A stretch of 64,000 nucleotides of DNA, from the NCBI GenBank assembly GCA_037447655.1, contig JBBHKE010000288.1, positions 67,361-131,360 of the forward strand, written 5' to 3'. The notes under the pieces are model-generated. The model did no database searches. It worked only from the letters and a program-made list of their open reading frames with translations, and was not told the DNA's origin. This document shows positions 45,901 to 53,828 of this stretch, piece after piece (the stretch's first letter is position 1; every line of letters begins with the position of its first letter). Both the position numbers and the translations under genes were made by a program. The stretch is from Zygnema cylindricum (taxonomy: Eukaryota > Streptophyta > Zygnematophyceae > Zygnematales > Zygnemataceae).

Positions 45901-48900
45901 GGCACTTAAGTTAACGGAACCGATCAAATAAGACTGAACCAAACTGATACAAACTGAAGAGCAAATACTCAGCCGATTAGATTCTGACATTGTGCTAACA
46001 TTCCCCTCTCATTGTTGGAATCTTTCTACGTCACAATAAGCCTAACTTAAATCCACTCAAAAAGACATCCTGCATAACTAACTTGGTAAACTTGCCAGCC
46101 TCCTTATTAGTGGGGACAAAAGAAAACATAAACTCGGCTTTCGAATTCGTCATTCTCCTCACCCACGGATCGTCTTCGATTTTGACTCATCTGAGCTATT
46201 TGTGAACAACTAGAATTCATATAACCATCGTTACAGACATCAGAGTCTGATTTTGCCAAAAACCAGGTCGCACATTTTCCCCCTTAGCCTTTAGAACATC
46301 ATTTCCTTCCGACTCTGATGCTGCCTGTTCCAGAACCTCCTCCAAGACGTGCTTCTATTTGATATCCAAATCTAACTTTTGTTGTCTTGCTAACTTCATT
46401 ACAAATTTTCAATATTTGTGGAAATCCACAAGTTTAGACTTCATAACCAGATTCCTCTTTGGATCATACACACGGTACAAATTCCCCTTATAGCCATATC
46501 CCATAAAATTCCCTATCCAGCTTCTTGCAGCAAGATTTCTTATCCTTTAAAGTTTGTTCTAGATACACAGTCACTTTACATCCCTAAATTCGTAAGCGCA
46601 AGACGGAAGATACTCCCCCACTCCATAATTCATCGAAAGTTTAATAAAACGGAAATCAATGTCAATCTTAAGTTACACATGGGCTTTGCATTAAGAATTG
46701 CGTCTCCCTATAAAAAGATTTTATTTCGGGTGTTGTGAATCATGGCTCGTAGCATCTCTTGCAGAGATCGTCTCTCTCTCTGTAGTTGCATTCGATTTGC
46801 GAGAATAGGATTTGCGAGAATAAGGGGCATTAATCTGCTGCATTATCCCCATCTTTTAACAATACCTCAAAATCCCCTCTCTTGTCAGATCTGAAGTCTA
46901 TTGATTTTTGTTCCGATGTCTTTCCGCCCTCACTATCTTCTAAAACGAATCCGATTTATTTTTCAGCAAACACACCCACGATTTCCTCAAATAATCCTGA
47001 ACAATAACTGAGATATGTTGATGATCCCCCTAGATTCTTTGATAAAACGTGTCAACAGAGATCCATGTGTTCGAGCTCCAAAGGATGTTGTGCTACTAAC
47101 ACAGTAACATACGCGACTCGGAAAACGTGGTCACAATAACACTACGCAGTAAAGCAGGACAATAATCTTGGACACCTCACCAAACCAAGAATGTGCACAC
47201 CCACAAAAACGGAAACTGACGCATAGATCTTCAAATATCGAACCTACAGAACAAGACTGAACTGAACCGATTCAAAACTGGCGGAGACCATTTAGTTGTT
47301 GTCGATTCTCACAATGTCCTGAACAGATACAAAAAAATGCTTTGTATTAGATGCTGTTTTATAAGTTTTATCCATAGAAAAAAAATATCTTTACTCTATG
47401 CGATAATTGACGAATATATAATATAATCATGTACAGGGAAGAAAAAGCTAATAGCAATTGTATTTGATTTTAGCTAATAAATGACAACATATTGAAAGTG
47501 GACATATTGCTTAACGAAACTCGTTTTTTGCTGGATTGGGGCAGACTACGTGGGCCGACCCTGTTTGCGGAAACGGTATATGTGAATCACCAGCAGAGAG
47601 ACCAGCATTTGGCCGCTTTGGGTGTGAACTAGATTGTAAAAGTGATGTAAAAGTAACAAATATCACTATATCTATTTCAAACAGTTTTCGCTCCAGCACT
47701 GAGCAAGTGGCAAGCTCATGGAATATTTGTAGGAGGCAACCGACAGATTTTTGTTGGTACGTATAAAATTTGTAATAGAAACCATTTCAATGCACATTAT
47801 TTTTTACGAGATTTTCAATGTTGGAAAATGAAATTATACTTTATTTAAAATAGCTTGTTAGCTTTCTCACGATTTAGAAATTTTAGGTCTAAATTAAATC
47901 TTCAAACAAGAATAACGTCATGGAAAAAGAAAAAGTAGAAAAGATGTTGCAATTTACACAATCGATTAACATATTTATGTGTGTGCCATAGTTACAAGGC
48001 GATTGTATAATCTTTTTTTAGACACCTTGCATAAATTATACAATTTAATTCCTAGTATGGTTATTGCAACACCAAGAAAATCAGTGTCGGTACTGAAAAA
48101 GGGGAATAAAATAGTAGCTTTCCATCAAATAATTTGCCTGTTGTAGCTTGTTAGACCCTAGAATGTAGATGCAAGCTAGTATCGTATAATTTGGAAAGAC
48201 ATATTGATTAAATAGAACAAAAGGATATTCACAAAGAGACGATACACAAGAAACCGGGGACTAAGGGTACGTGCCCTTTCTCCTAAATGAGGGTTTCCCT
48301 GACTCGTTTTTCTTGAAAAATCAAATGGTACATCTGCAATATTTTCTTTCACCTGAGGAAAGTCGAGGAGCCCAAAGTAAGAATCACGCCATCTTGTTAC
48401 TTTATCCGTACTTCCTTTGTTTTTTTCCGTTTCCCTATCTACATGTAGGCTCACCTCTTCATTTATTTGTTAAGAATCTCTACAGTCCCGGTGTGGAAGA
48501 AACACAATGACCTGTTGATCCATAACCTCCATGCCAAAGATAACGCAGCTAAAGTGACCCTAAGCTGTCCCTTCCGACAAGTCACCTAGACCTCCTACCA
48601 CTTGCTACCCCTGGTCAGCTAGTTGTGACCAGCAACTGACAATTTCTTGTGACGAGCAACTGACAACCACTTGTGACCAGCACCTGACACTCGGCACCAC
48701 CCAATTAACAAAATTAGAGACCAAAAGGACAAATGAGCTAAATGATATGGCTTATTTGAAACTAGTTTTCATTTAAGGTATAATTTTTTTACAAATTGAT
48801 GAGTGTGGTTTCCTCGCAGTCTAGTATGATTTTTATACTCACAGGTCCCCTTTAGTTAGGTTACGTTCAAAATATAATATCTTTCTTGCATATGTCATAC

Positions 48901-51900
48901 AAAATAACCTAAATTTTAAATTGACCAATAGCCACACTCAAACTTAATTTCATATCTGCAACAGACTTTTTTCCGATTTGTAGCATCATATTTGTCCTTT
49001 GCCGGAAAAAATATCTAGATCGCGTCAGATTCGTCACGTCGTCATGGTCCCACACAATCTTTTCTGGAATGTTTTTTAACCTCCGCCGGAAAATATACGT
49101 CAACGTCCCCCGTTATTTTGCGTGTGTCTGTCAGTAAGAATCTTGTATGTCGGACGCTTTGAAGAATCTCGAACTTGTATCATAAGCGGCAGCAACAATG
49201 ATTCTTGACAAAGTAGTCGAATTATATGGAAGCCGCTGCCGCTATCCAGGTGCGTTTGTGCAAAAATTCTTGGGTTGTGTGCCCATGTAAGCGAAACTTT
49301 GAAATGTAGCTTTCAATTTTAGGGAAGGTTCTTCGTACTACTTTGCAGAGCATTATAATATGCAAATATGAAATCGCAACTTGTAATATGACAGTTGTAG
49401 ACGTGGATAAAATAGTGACGGTTGTAGACGTCGGGTTTTTTGTGACGTTGTAGATGTTTAAGGTTTTGTGATCTTGAAATCATGCTTACATGTGACGTCG
49501 CTAGTACCAAAACTTTTCGCCATGGCTTCCCGATTTTTTTTTTTTTATCACTCGATATACCATCAAACTACAACCAAATGTAGTAAGAAAAAGAAACGAA
49601 GTTCTTCAATTTCAAACCAGTATTTTCGAATTTCCTCCTAAAAGAGGGAGAGAGGAGCGACAGCGTAAAAGGGAGGGGGAGAGACGATGACTACATAGAC
49701 TTTTGCAAATTACGCGGGAATGTAAGTGGAGGTCTGAGACCCGTGCAATTTTTTTCAGTACATACTCGTAATTTTTCTTCGTACATGCGTGTGACCGAAA
49801 AGAACAAAAATAACATGTATACTCCCTTATGCAAAAAATTCAAAAACGTGTGGAGCGTGCGACAAAGTTTTCTTATTTGTTGCTCAGCTGTTACTTTTAA
49901 TAAGATCAACTCGCTTGTCTATTTTTGTAGAAGTTTGAAGATGAGTTGGCGTGACGAGGCGAGGCAGTGGGTCGAAAATATAATAACGCCAAATTGGAGT
50001 ACCTCCTAAGTTTCAATATGACGCAAAATGTACATTGACTTCTACACAATTTTCCTACGTCGAAAGATTTTTTAGTTGTAGGGTCAATTTTGGAGGAAAA
50101 CGTACCTTTACTTTCACACATGGGCGCACGGCCTTATGTTCTATATGAGTTTCTTCGTTTAATGATTTGATCGAGAATGGTTACATCATACACATGGTAC
50201 TTATTGTAGTACTTACAATGACACTCTAAATTCACTAATTCCTCAAGTAGTTAAGAATAAAAATATTCATAGTCCCAAATCTTCCTCTCATATATAATAA
50301 TAGAGACAGAACTTAATGTTCAATATCAAAGCCTCTGTCCCACATAATACACGCTTGAACTTGTTCCACAAGCGAAGTACTCATTTTTTTATTGTTTATA
50401 TTGTTGATCATGGACGATGTTAATTTTATCGATAAATGAGGCCAACCCCAATTGTATTGCGTGGCAAATGAAAATATACGGATCTCAATATGGCTATTTC
50501 ATAAATCGTGGAACATGCAAAAGTACATTTAGTTTGGTGGTGATCAGTTGACAGGATACACGTGGCATAGTTTAATTGGTCATAGGCATGTTATTACACC
50601 ACAACACGCCAGAGTACAAGAAACACACAGCAATAGACGAATATATTTCTATGTTACATATCTTACACATTCTCACATAGAGTTACACAATTAGCAAGGA
50701 GGAAATTTCAACTTTATTAGAATAGTGCTCAAAATCATTGTACCTTCTAATGGCGCTCATTTCCGCTTATGCCTTATAATCCTTTCACTAGTAAATGGTT
50801 ACAAAGTCAATAACATTGCTTGTATTTAGAGTGAAATTATACTTTTGTCTATCGATTAATTGCTTATGTTACTTTGTGATTCACCTAAGACGGTATTCCT
50901 TGTGCAATTTATGTTTCGTATCTACTAGCTTGTGGTGACAGGCTTATACGATCAGCTCTTATGGACGTGCAGCGAACCTCTGTAGAGTGCGGCAGTCTTG
51001 ATCAATCGAGGACTCGTTGGGCAAGAGTGGATTTCTAGAAAAGAAGCAATGCAAGGATCTTGTCTCGAGTTAAGGCACGGTCGATTTTTGCAAGTGCCAG
51101 AAAGGAAGCAAATGGACCAAAAGGTCACAAAGATATTTTGCAAGATAAAGTAGGAGCAAAAGATAATCTTATAAGGGGACAGACAGACAGCTAGTCTCAA
51201 AACATCACAGTGAGGGGGCCATTTGAGATCCTAGAGGGGATTGATCAAACATACAAAGCCCATAACTGCAAAATTTTAGTTCTAAAATAATCTTATAACA
51301 ACTCATACGAAGATGGATGCTCTTTGGTAGCTTATACCTCTCGATACTCGAGTTTGTTGGTCAAAGATGAAGCAATTGACTTCAGCCTCCTCTCGGATGC
51401 AAAGATTGCACTATTCACTCTATCCCTCCCGGTTCTGGTAGACTCACATGGCTTGAAAAGAGACAACACATGGCTTGAAAAGAGACAACTGACAACATGT
51501 ACATGGAACAAGGTGGCTGAGGCGTCGTTGGAGTTTGGGTTCATCACCGGATATGTGTCGCACAGCGATACGAGTTCAAAGTGCTCGATGGTTGTAACCA
51601 GACAAGAAGGAAGAAACGAGGTTTATGATCGGCGACAAAGTGACATTCCTAGAGAGGAAAGCTAATACCCTTACTACGATGAGGGGCAAGCTATTGTGAT
51701 ATGCAGAGAGCATGAGCAAGTTGGAGGCAATGAATGCATCATACGAACCAAAAGCCAAGGGTTGTGGTAGTGACCGAAAGAGCTCCAACAAAGATCAGAT
51801 GTCAACAACTCACATTGGTTAAATCACATCGAATCAAGGCCGCCATTTTAAAAGAACTAGGTTTACAAAAAGCACTAATAAGTTCTCCTTAGACTTGGGT

Positions 51901-53828
51901 TTAAAGAATTACCAAGAGAGTGGGGTGAAAAACGACCAAGAGGTTATACAAAGATTAGAAATTATCTGCATCGACGGCGTTGCAAAGACTGATGACTGGT
52001 GTACGCGAGACATCTCTAATTCAATAACAGAAAAATGAGCATCAAAGGTTAACCCCACGTTTATATTGGGTCTGATCCTAATCGAGTATACCAACCTATC
52101 GATCAGCTAAAGAGAGAAAATTAGAAGAAAGGTTGTGCTCTATGGAGATGCACAACGCCTTTTACTCATCGAAGGTTGAGGTGAGCACAAAGTGCAAGGA
52201 GAAGAGCAAAACGCCTTTTACATATCAAAGTAGAGGTGAGCACAGAGGTAGTGGGAGGAGAAGAGCAAGCGGCGAGAGAAAAGCAAACTTTAGTAGAGAA
52301 GTTTAGTCATCGGCTGACAAGCGAGGGGTGACTGCAGTAGGTCAAAAAAGAGCATCATGAACCCCCACCTTCCGCACATCCAGAGGGGGATTGCGATGTG
52401 AAAGTGAAGACCTTGCCTTATTTACAAAACCAAAATTCAATGGCAAAGTTATGACGAAATCATGACGGCTAGGTGAACGTTCATACTTAGCGTCCGATGA
52501 TGTCAATAATGTTACGATTTATTGGTTCGGGTGCTGAATCAGCTTGATTTCGTCCCTCTACTCCTTTGTTCGATTTGCGTCTACTTTATTTGTGCTGTTT
52601 ATTGTCGGTATTACTATTTGTCTTTGTGTGCATAGGTCCGATACAATTCTGGATTGTTCATTTGTTCATTTTGGGGTACAGTAGTTTGTCGGTTCATGTA
52701 GATATGCCCTAATTATAACTGGTCGTTTCGTAAGTTTCTGTCGTAGACGTTTCTAGCTTGAAAGGTGTCAGTTTATGGGGTGTTTGGCGCAAATTTGCAG
52801 GTGCTGCGCCCTCTTTCTGTTGCCTTTGTGTTTCTGTAGGCTTAGAAAGCATGAATCTCTCTGTAATTAGGAAAGAGGTTGGAAGATAGTAGAGGTGAGA
52901 GACAAGCCTTGCAAATCTCGGTTTTTAAATGGCGTATTTTTTTGAGTGTTTCCGCGTGCATTTTTTTGTTGTGTCTCGTAGCTATGTAGTGTTCAATCCC
53001 GTCCAACAATATGGTAAGTTCGTTGCCTTACCATGTTATAAAGATGTTATGCGCCACTTACTATAATATGTGTTTTACAGGAGTGAACTCCACAATTTTC
53101 ATCTAATAATGATGGTACCGATGTATGGCGGAATTGACTAACATTGTATCCACGCTAAATCCAAAGCTAACTAAAAATCATGATTTTAATTTTAAATTTT
53201 AATTTCTAACAATGAACGCCTCCGGTGATTTTAAATAATCAAACAATTACGTCTTTCCTACCCCTCCATTGCAGGTTCCCTACCAGCCAAGCATTTACAA
53301 GTTTACAACTGTACAATGACAAATACTCTCTTCAAATCCCAGATGGAGACTGGGAGTTCGTCCTTACTGCTCCATATGGGGGAGTGTCTGGAGAAATTTA
53401 CCTTAACAATTCACGTAAACTAAATCTCGTGCGATTTGGTGGCTGTCGAGATAACCAATCAGAGCTCAATCGTTGCAGAGATGTATGCTTCCATTTTATT
53501 TTATGCACATCATTGCGAACTGTCTATTTGAGTATGTACTATGTTGTTTCATTTTTGGGACTTATATATTGAGGTCGCATTTTGAATATTGCATAAAATT
53601 TAAAATGATGTTATTGACGAATTTTAACATTTTTTTGGGTTGTGATTATTGCAGACCTGTTCAAGGTTGGCTAACTGCGTATATGCAAAGTGTCCACCGG
53701 AAAAAAGCTCAGGTTATGATTATGACGAACGTGTATCCAATATACTCGCTGTTTTCATGGATTGTTTAAATGCATGCGCGGCTGCTGGAAACAATTTTTT
53801 AGCTATTCCCACTGATTGTGATGACATT
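27898..53828 (+). CDS. Multi-exon membrane protein, polycystin-like (5' part)
   Basis: Eight candidate exons with GT-AG borders join without breaking frame into about 366 codons. Order: N-terminal cytoplasmic region with a MADYEDIRLNDD start; a Lys-rich helix (EQVLKKINAHLKGINKATR); one hydrophobic segment (FMLLSFVAFSILYSLMVYL); then an ectodomain starting ADTFWSF and PDVFDWLNNSI, with about a dozen Cys and several N-glycosylation sites (NITIS, NNS). TM1 followed by a large Cys-rich loop with an xxFDWL motif is how polycystin-family (PKD2-like) channels begin, and CGNGICESP with FGRFGCELDC resembles cysteine motifs I associate with algal and protist members. The family is inferred from layout, not shown by search. 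The remaining TM segments and pore must lie beyond 53,828; no stop codon was found. Confidence 0.6.
28062..28130 (+). CDS. Host gene exon 2 (borders uncertain)
   Basis: The acceptor follows a strong pyrimidine tract (ttctttttt-ag). Phase fits exon 1 and gives ILLSFMKLRGNRDDETLK. The end at 28,130 (donor GTGAAT) is chosen because its phase fits exon 3; a donor GTAACA at 28,118 would need an extra exon. An acceptor 33 bases upstream keeps the same frame. Confidence 0.4.
29259..29401 (+). CDS. Host gene exon 3
   Basis: Encodes YDDKLDDSMLYCSGIVVKG and then HVNIESEEAEQVLK, ending one base into a codon before donor GTGAGC. The remaining two bases are supplied by exon 4, giving a Lys codon and a continuous helix. 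The acceptor may be at 29,258/29,259 (cataag) or internally at 29,327/29,328 (tactgcag); both have the same phase. Confidence 0.6.
29460..29921 (+). repeat. 5' LTR of Copia F
   Basis: About 462 bp. It begins attgtgttacattggtcg, where the 3' copy has TGTTGTGTCCCATTGGTCG, so the TG is mutated. It ends CGATCCTTCCA before the PBS. It matches 40,321-40,440 and 41,594-41,940. Confidence 0.8.
29924..29936 (+). other. Primer-binding site of Copia F
   Basis: TGGTATCGAAGCC, two bases after the LTR, is close to the initiator tRNA-Met site TGGTATCAGAGCC. Confidence 0.8.
29967..31160 (+). pseudogene. gag: Copia F gag
   Basis: Gag of the H type with frameshifts and stops: an N-terminal part with MSEEMLRDLFANLSHYVD; the core HDRFLTHSTVSGCWKALE aligned to HDYFLTHDSAHKCWRAIG in H; KEDELTDFRMHC; YEFVNNYLKSIEGNE. 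Two decayed zinc knuckles follow (the second is YFYGKWGHTRPKCY at about 31,000-31,040) and then a short Gly/Arg-rich tail. The first Cys of the second knuckle is lost. Confidence 0.75.
31230..32340 (+). pseudogene. pol: Copia F protease relic joined to RT-RNase H
   Basis: KKWIINSDSSNDVYAC at about 31,240 corresponds to EWVIDSGASHHVCT of H. After about 200 bases the sequence is already RT (SLYKLKGAPYT, then FVRTIFDSGVYVN), so integrase and the RT fingers are deleted. RNase H relics follow (STKAEYMVACDASK-like) to ALVNNPFFHKR at 32,290-32,330, where the Copia G LTR starts. Many stops. Confidence 0.75.
32265..32958 (+). repeat. 347-bp tandem duplication at F/G junction
   Basis: Two units, about 32,265-32,611 and 32,612-32,958, each contain the end of F RNase H (ttaataatccatttttcca-like) followed by the first 270 bases of the G LTR (ggtgcgactct, gacttccaatattagggg). 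The duplication therefore arose after G inserted. Confidence 0.75.
32689..33235 (+). repeat. 5' LTR of Copia G
   Basis: The second, complete LTR start after the duplicated unit. It matches 39,592-40,137: gtgggcatgtgtgtca, gacaaatccgtccagacatac, tcctatttttctctct regions. The right end is approximate. Confidence 0.65.
33240..34240 (+). pseudogene. gag-pol: Copia G gag end and protease
   Basis: Gag is mostly eroded. A zinc knuckle relic, RYFYCDKLGHFISVC, is at 33,689-33,735 with its first Cys changed to Tyr. The protease motif WMVDTGASKHMC follows at about 33,865-33,900 and a LYVPNFKRNLYSIPQV segment at 34,050-34,110. Stops and frameshifts separate the blocks. The VDTGAS motif is intact but isolated. 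Confidence 0.7.
34370..35570 (+). pseudogene. pol: Copia G integrase with internal duplications
   Basis: Pre-integrase HKRLGYLHIEGMNKL; zinc-finger CHGCEIGKS present twice because of a 104-bp tandem duplication (34,444-34,625); core VTFIDDFSQMTHTYLFF and SDYGGEYLAAEL; then NRTLMEMAQNM and ATYLKNRCPTRAL. The C-terminal part (APPFKKLAWQKPQ, NNRGGKLALKGI) is also present twice, with a period of about 169 bp. Ends near 35,560. Numerous stops. Confidence 0.75.
35975..36115 (+). repeat. 36-bp tandem repeat in Copia G RT start
   Basis: Four units beginning ccacaagcctcaaa at 35,978, 36,008, 36,044 and about 36,080 (spacing 30, 36, 36). Each encodes a PTSLKEAFSGEK-like 12-residue block, where Copia RT normally has a single such block before DKWKAAVNKEM. 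Confidence 0.85.
36115..36578 (+). pseudogene. pol: Copia G reverse transcriptase, N part
   Basis: Continues the repeat in frame with SDKWKAAVNKEMASIIKDN, then ATGYKQKEGIDYQGTFAP, ELMDVKTSFFQGEIEEELYM. The region after YMHN contains a 24-bp duplication (gaagtttgcaaattgt) at 36,493-36,535. It is interrupted by the solo LTR. Confidence 0.75.
36584..37215 (+). repeat. Solo LTR with perfect target duplication
   Basis: 632 bp, TGTTGGATATTG to GGTCCTTCA, flanked by AAGAT at 36,579-36,583 and 37,216-37,220. Deleting it and one AAGAT restores the Copia G RT frame across the junction (VKIDQLLQSEGFF). No coding region inside, so it is a solo LTR left by LTR-LTR recombination. Its family is not otherwise seen in the window. 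Confidence 0.9.
37221..38511 (+). pseudogene. pol: Copia G RT C part and RNase H
   Basis: IAIYVDDLMILGETKH holds the intact YVDD catalytic box, followed by LEMKDLGELKYVIGIEV. Next comes a region around 37,640-37,820 with partial triplication of the RKFLHRP/AGSCTDQE block, then WSAVKRVVKYRKGTINYTL, ASKKLKRE-like RNase H, and the end MRYHFIMDNAIAEA. The block tggccttctattacatg is repeated three times at 38,245-38,335. Stops and frameshifts throughout. Confidence 0.75.
37718..37753. repeat. Perfect 16-bp inverted repeat (hairpin)
   Basis: Arms ccaagaaagcaacact and agtgttgctttcttgg around loop ggtt, in the duplicated part of the Copia G pol. A third partial copy, tgttgctttctcagaa, lies at about 37,772. 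Confidence 0.9.
38512..39591. other. Unassigned stretch before Copia G 3' LTR
   Basis: 1.08 kb between the end of G RNase H and its 3' LTR, with no coding similarity. It contains a 33-bp direct repeat (ttagtttgtttgatgaatca and ttagtttctttgacgaatca at 39,273 and 39,306). No polypurine tract adjoins the LTR, so a further insertion may lie here. Confidence 0.4.
39592..40137 (+). repeat. 3' LTR of Copia G
   Basis: About 546 bp, start tattttttTCGGTGCG, end GATCCGGGTTTCA. Single copy of the unit that is doubled at the 5' end. Confidence 0.75.
40138..40320 (+). pseudogene. pol: Copia F RNase H end and polypurine tract
   Basis: RIQWYFV, DLKAVKEVEFQYV and, after one frameshift, TLEEAVIILTKTAVYC and RGLPKLGLV align with the end of the H polyprotein (STLEEAADMLTKAAA, RPKLGLL). 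The tract tgagagggggaa at 40,309-40,320 precedes the LTR. Confidence 0.85.
40321..41940 (+). repeat. 3' LTR of Copia F with insertion
   Basis: Begins TGTTGTGTCCCATTGG and ends CGCTCCTATCCA. Similarity to the 5' LTR covers 40,321-40,440 and 41,594-41,940. Between them are about 1.15 kb of extra sequence without a recognisable open frame or clear terminal repeats. Confidence 0.75.
42081..42244 (+). CDS. Host gene exon 4 (transmembrane helix)
   Basis: Acceptor ttctgtacag, donor GTAAGA. 2 bases plus 54 codons: INAHLKGINKATRSY, a 19-residue hydrophobic helix, then QADTFWSFQASTAHNVILPD. It is in phase with exons 3 and 5. The strongest evidence that real coding sequence flanks the retroelement stack. 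Confidence 0.75.
42245..44092. other. Intron 4 of host gene
   Basis: AT-rich with poly-T runs. No retroelement coding sequence or repeated unit recognised. Confidence 0.5.
44093..44161 (+). CDS. Host gene exon 5
   Basis: 23 codons exactly, acceptor tttgacag, donor GTGTGC: GSLESTFPGIPDVFDWLNN and SIIQ. Phase 0 at both ends. The FDWL motif just after TM1 parallels the FWDWL-type motif at the start of the polycystin extracellular domain. Confidence 0.7.
45590..47325 (-). mobile_element. Copia K, internally deleted, in intron 5
   Basis: Minus strand. Left 3' LTR about 45,590-46,009, with polypurine tract AATGAGAGGGGAA (about 46,010-46,022). Right partial 5' LTR about 47,089-47,325, ending GTCCTGAACA like the left copy's GTGCTAACA. 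Shared blocks include cctactaacac, aagcagg and ttggacacctcacc. Between them only integrase and the last RNase H residues remain. Borders are approximate. Confidence 0.7.
46030..47070 (-). pseudogene. pol: Copia K integrase fused to RNase H end
   Basis: HMDLC (GPI motif region), LQEMLRAMIHNT, GDAILNAKPMCNLRLT and AARSWIGNFMGYGYKGNLYR align with LQEMVRSMVHAS, GDAILTANYICNRRLT and AARSWTGIFVGYSSKGNLYR of H. About 200 bases later KEAGKFTKLVMQD and GFKLGLL match the RNase H end, so RT and most of RNase H are deleted. Several stops. Confidence 0.75.
47545..47756 (+). CDS. Host gene exon 6 (Cys-rich)
   Basis: Acceptor ttggggcag, donor GTACGT. Encodes TTWADPVCGNGICESPAE, FGRFGCELDC, a Thr/Ser-rich stretch with an N-glycosylation site, and SWNICRRQPTDFC. 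Two bases of a Trp codon at the end are completed by exon 7. Confidence 0.75.
47757..50588. other. Intron 6, left part
   Basis: No supported coding sequence. A 24-bp unit (ttgtgaccagcaactgacaa) is repeated three times at 48,623-48,694. A run starting TGTTAGACCC at 48,149 may be an LTR start but no partner was found. Confidence 0.4.
50589..50720 (-). repeat. Fragment resembling chromovirus LTR
   Basis: tgttattacaccacaacacg and the following ccagagtacaa resemble the outer LTR end of the chromovirus (acaccacaacacgtcacagtg). Similarity fades after about 60 bases, so the end is arbitrary. Confidence 0.4.
52510..53008 (+). repeat. LTR related to Copia F, in intron 6
   Basis: Begins TGTTACGATTTATTGGTTCG and ends CCCGTCCAACA. 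The internal gtgtcagtttatggggtg and the downstream layout match the F LTR (gtgtcagtttatggagtg). No target duplication is visible, and no coding region adjoins it. Confidence 0.5.
53275..53482 (+). CDS. Host gene exon 7
   Basis: Acceptor cctccattgcag, donor GTATGC. One base plus 69 codons: FPTSQAFTSLQLYNDKYSL, then IPDGDWEFVLTAPYGGVSG and LVRFGGCRDNQSELNRC. It looks like a beta-rich extracellular segment. Phase fits exon 6 (shared TGG) and exon 8. Confidence 0.75.
53655..53828 (+). CDS. Host gene exon 8
   Basis: Acceptor gattattgcag, donor GTAAGT. 58 codons with eight Cys: TCSRLANCVYAKCPPEKS, NILAVFMDCLNACAAAG and IPTDCDDI. It is separated from exon 7 by a normal 172-bp intron, which supports both. 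No further exon was found before the retroelements at 56 kb. Confidence 0.75.

Noticed and set aside
48149-48530. Possible solo LTR starting TGTTAGACCC
   Set aside because: No partner copy, no target duplication and no clear end.
49190-49252. Possible first exon (ATGATTCTTGACAAAG, donor GTGCGT)
   Set aside because: Lies inside intron 6 of the host gene model, too short, and no following exon in phase was found.
51324-51665. 113-codon plus-strand ORF in intron 6
   Set aside because: Faint resemblance to retroelement sequence but no motif I can name; insufficient to annotate.
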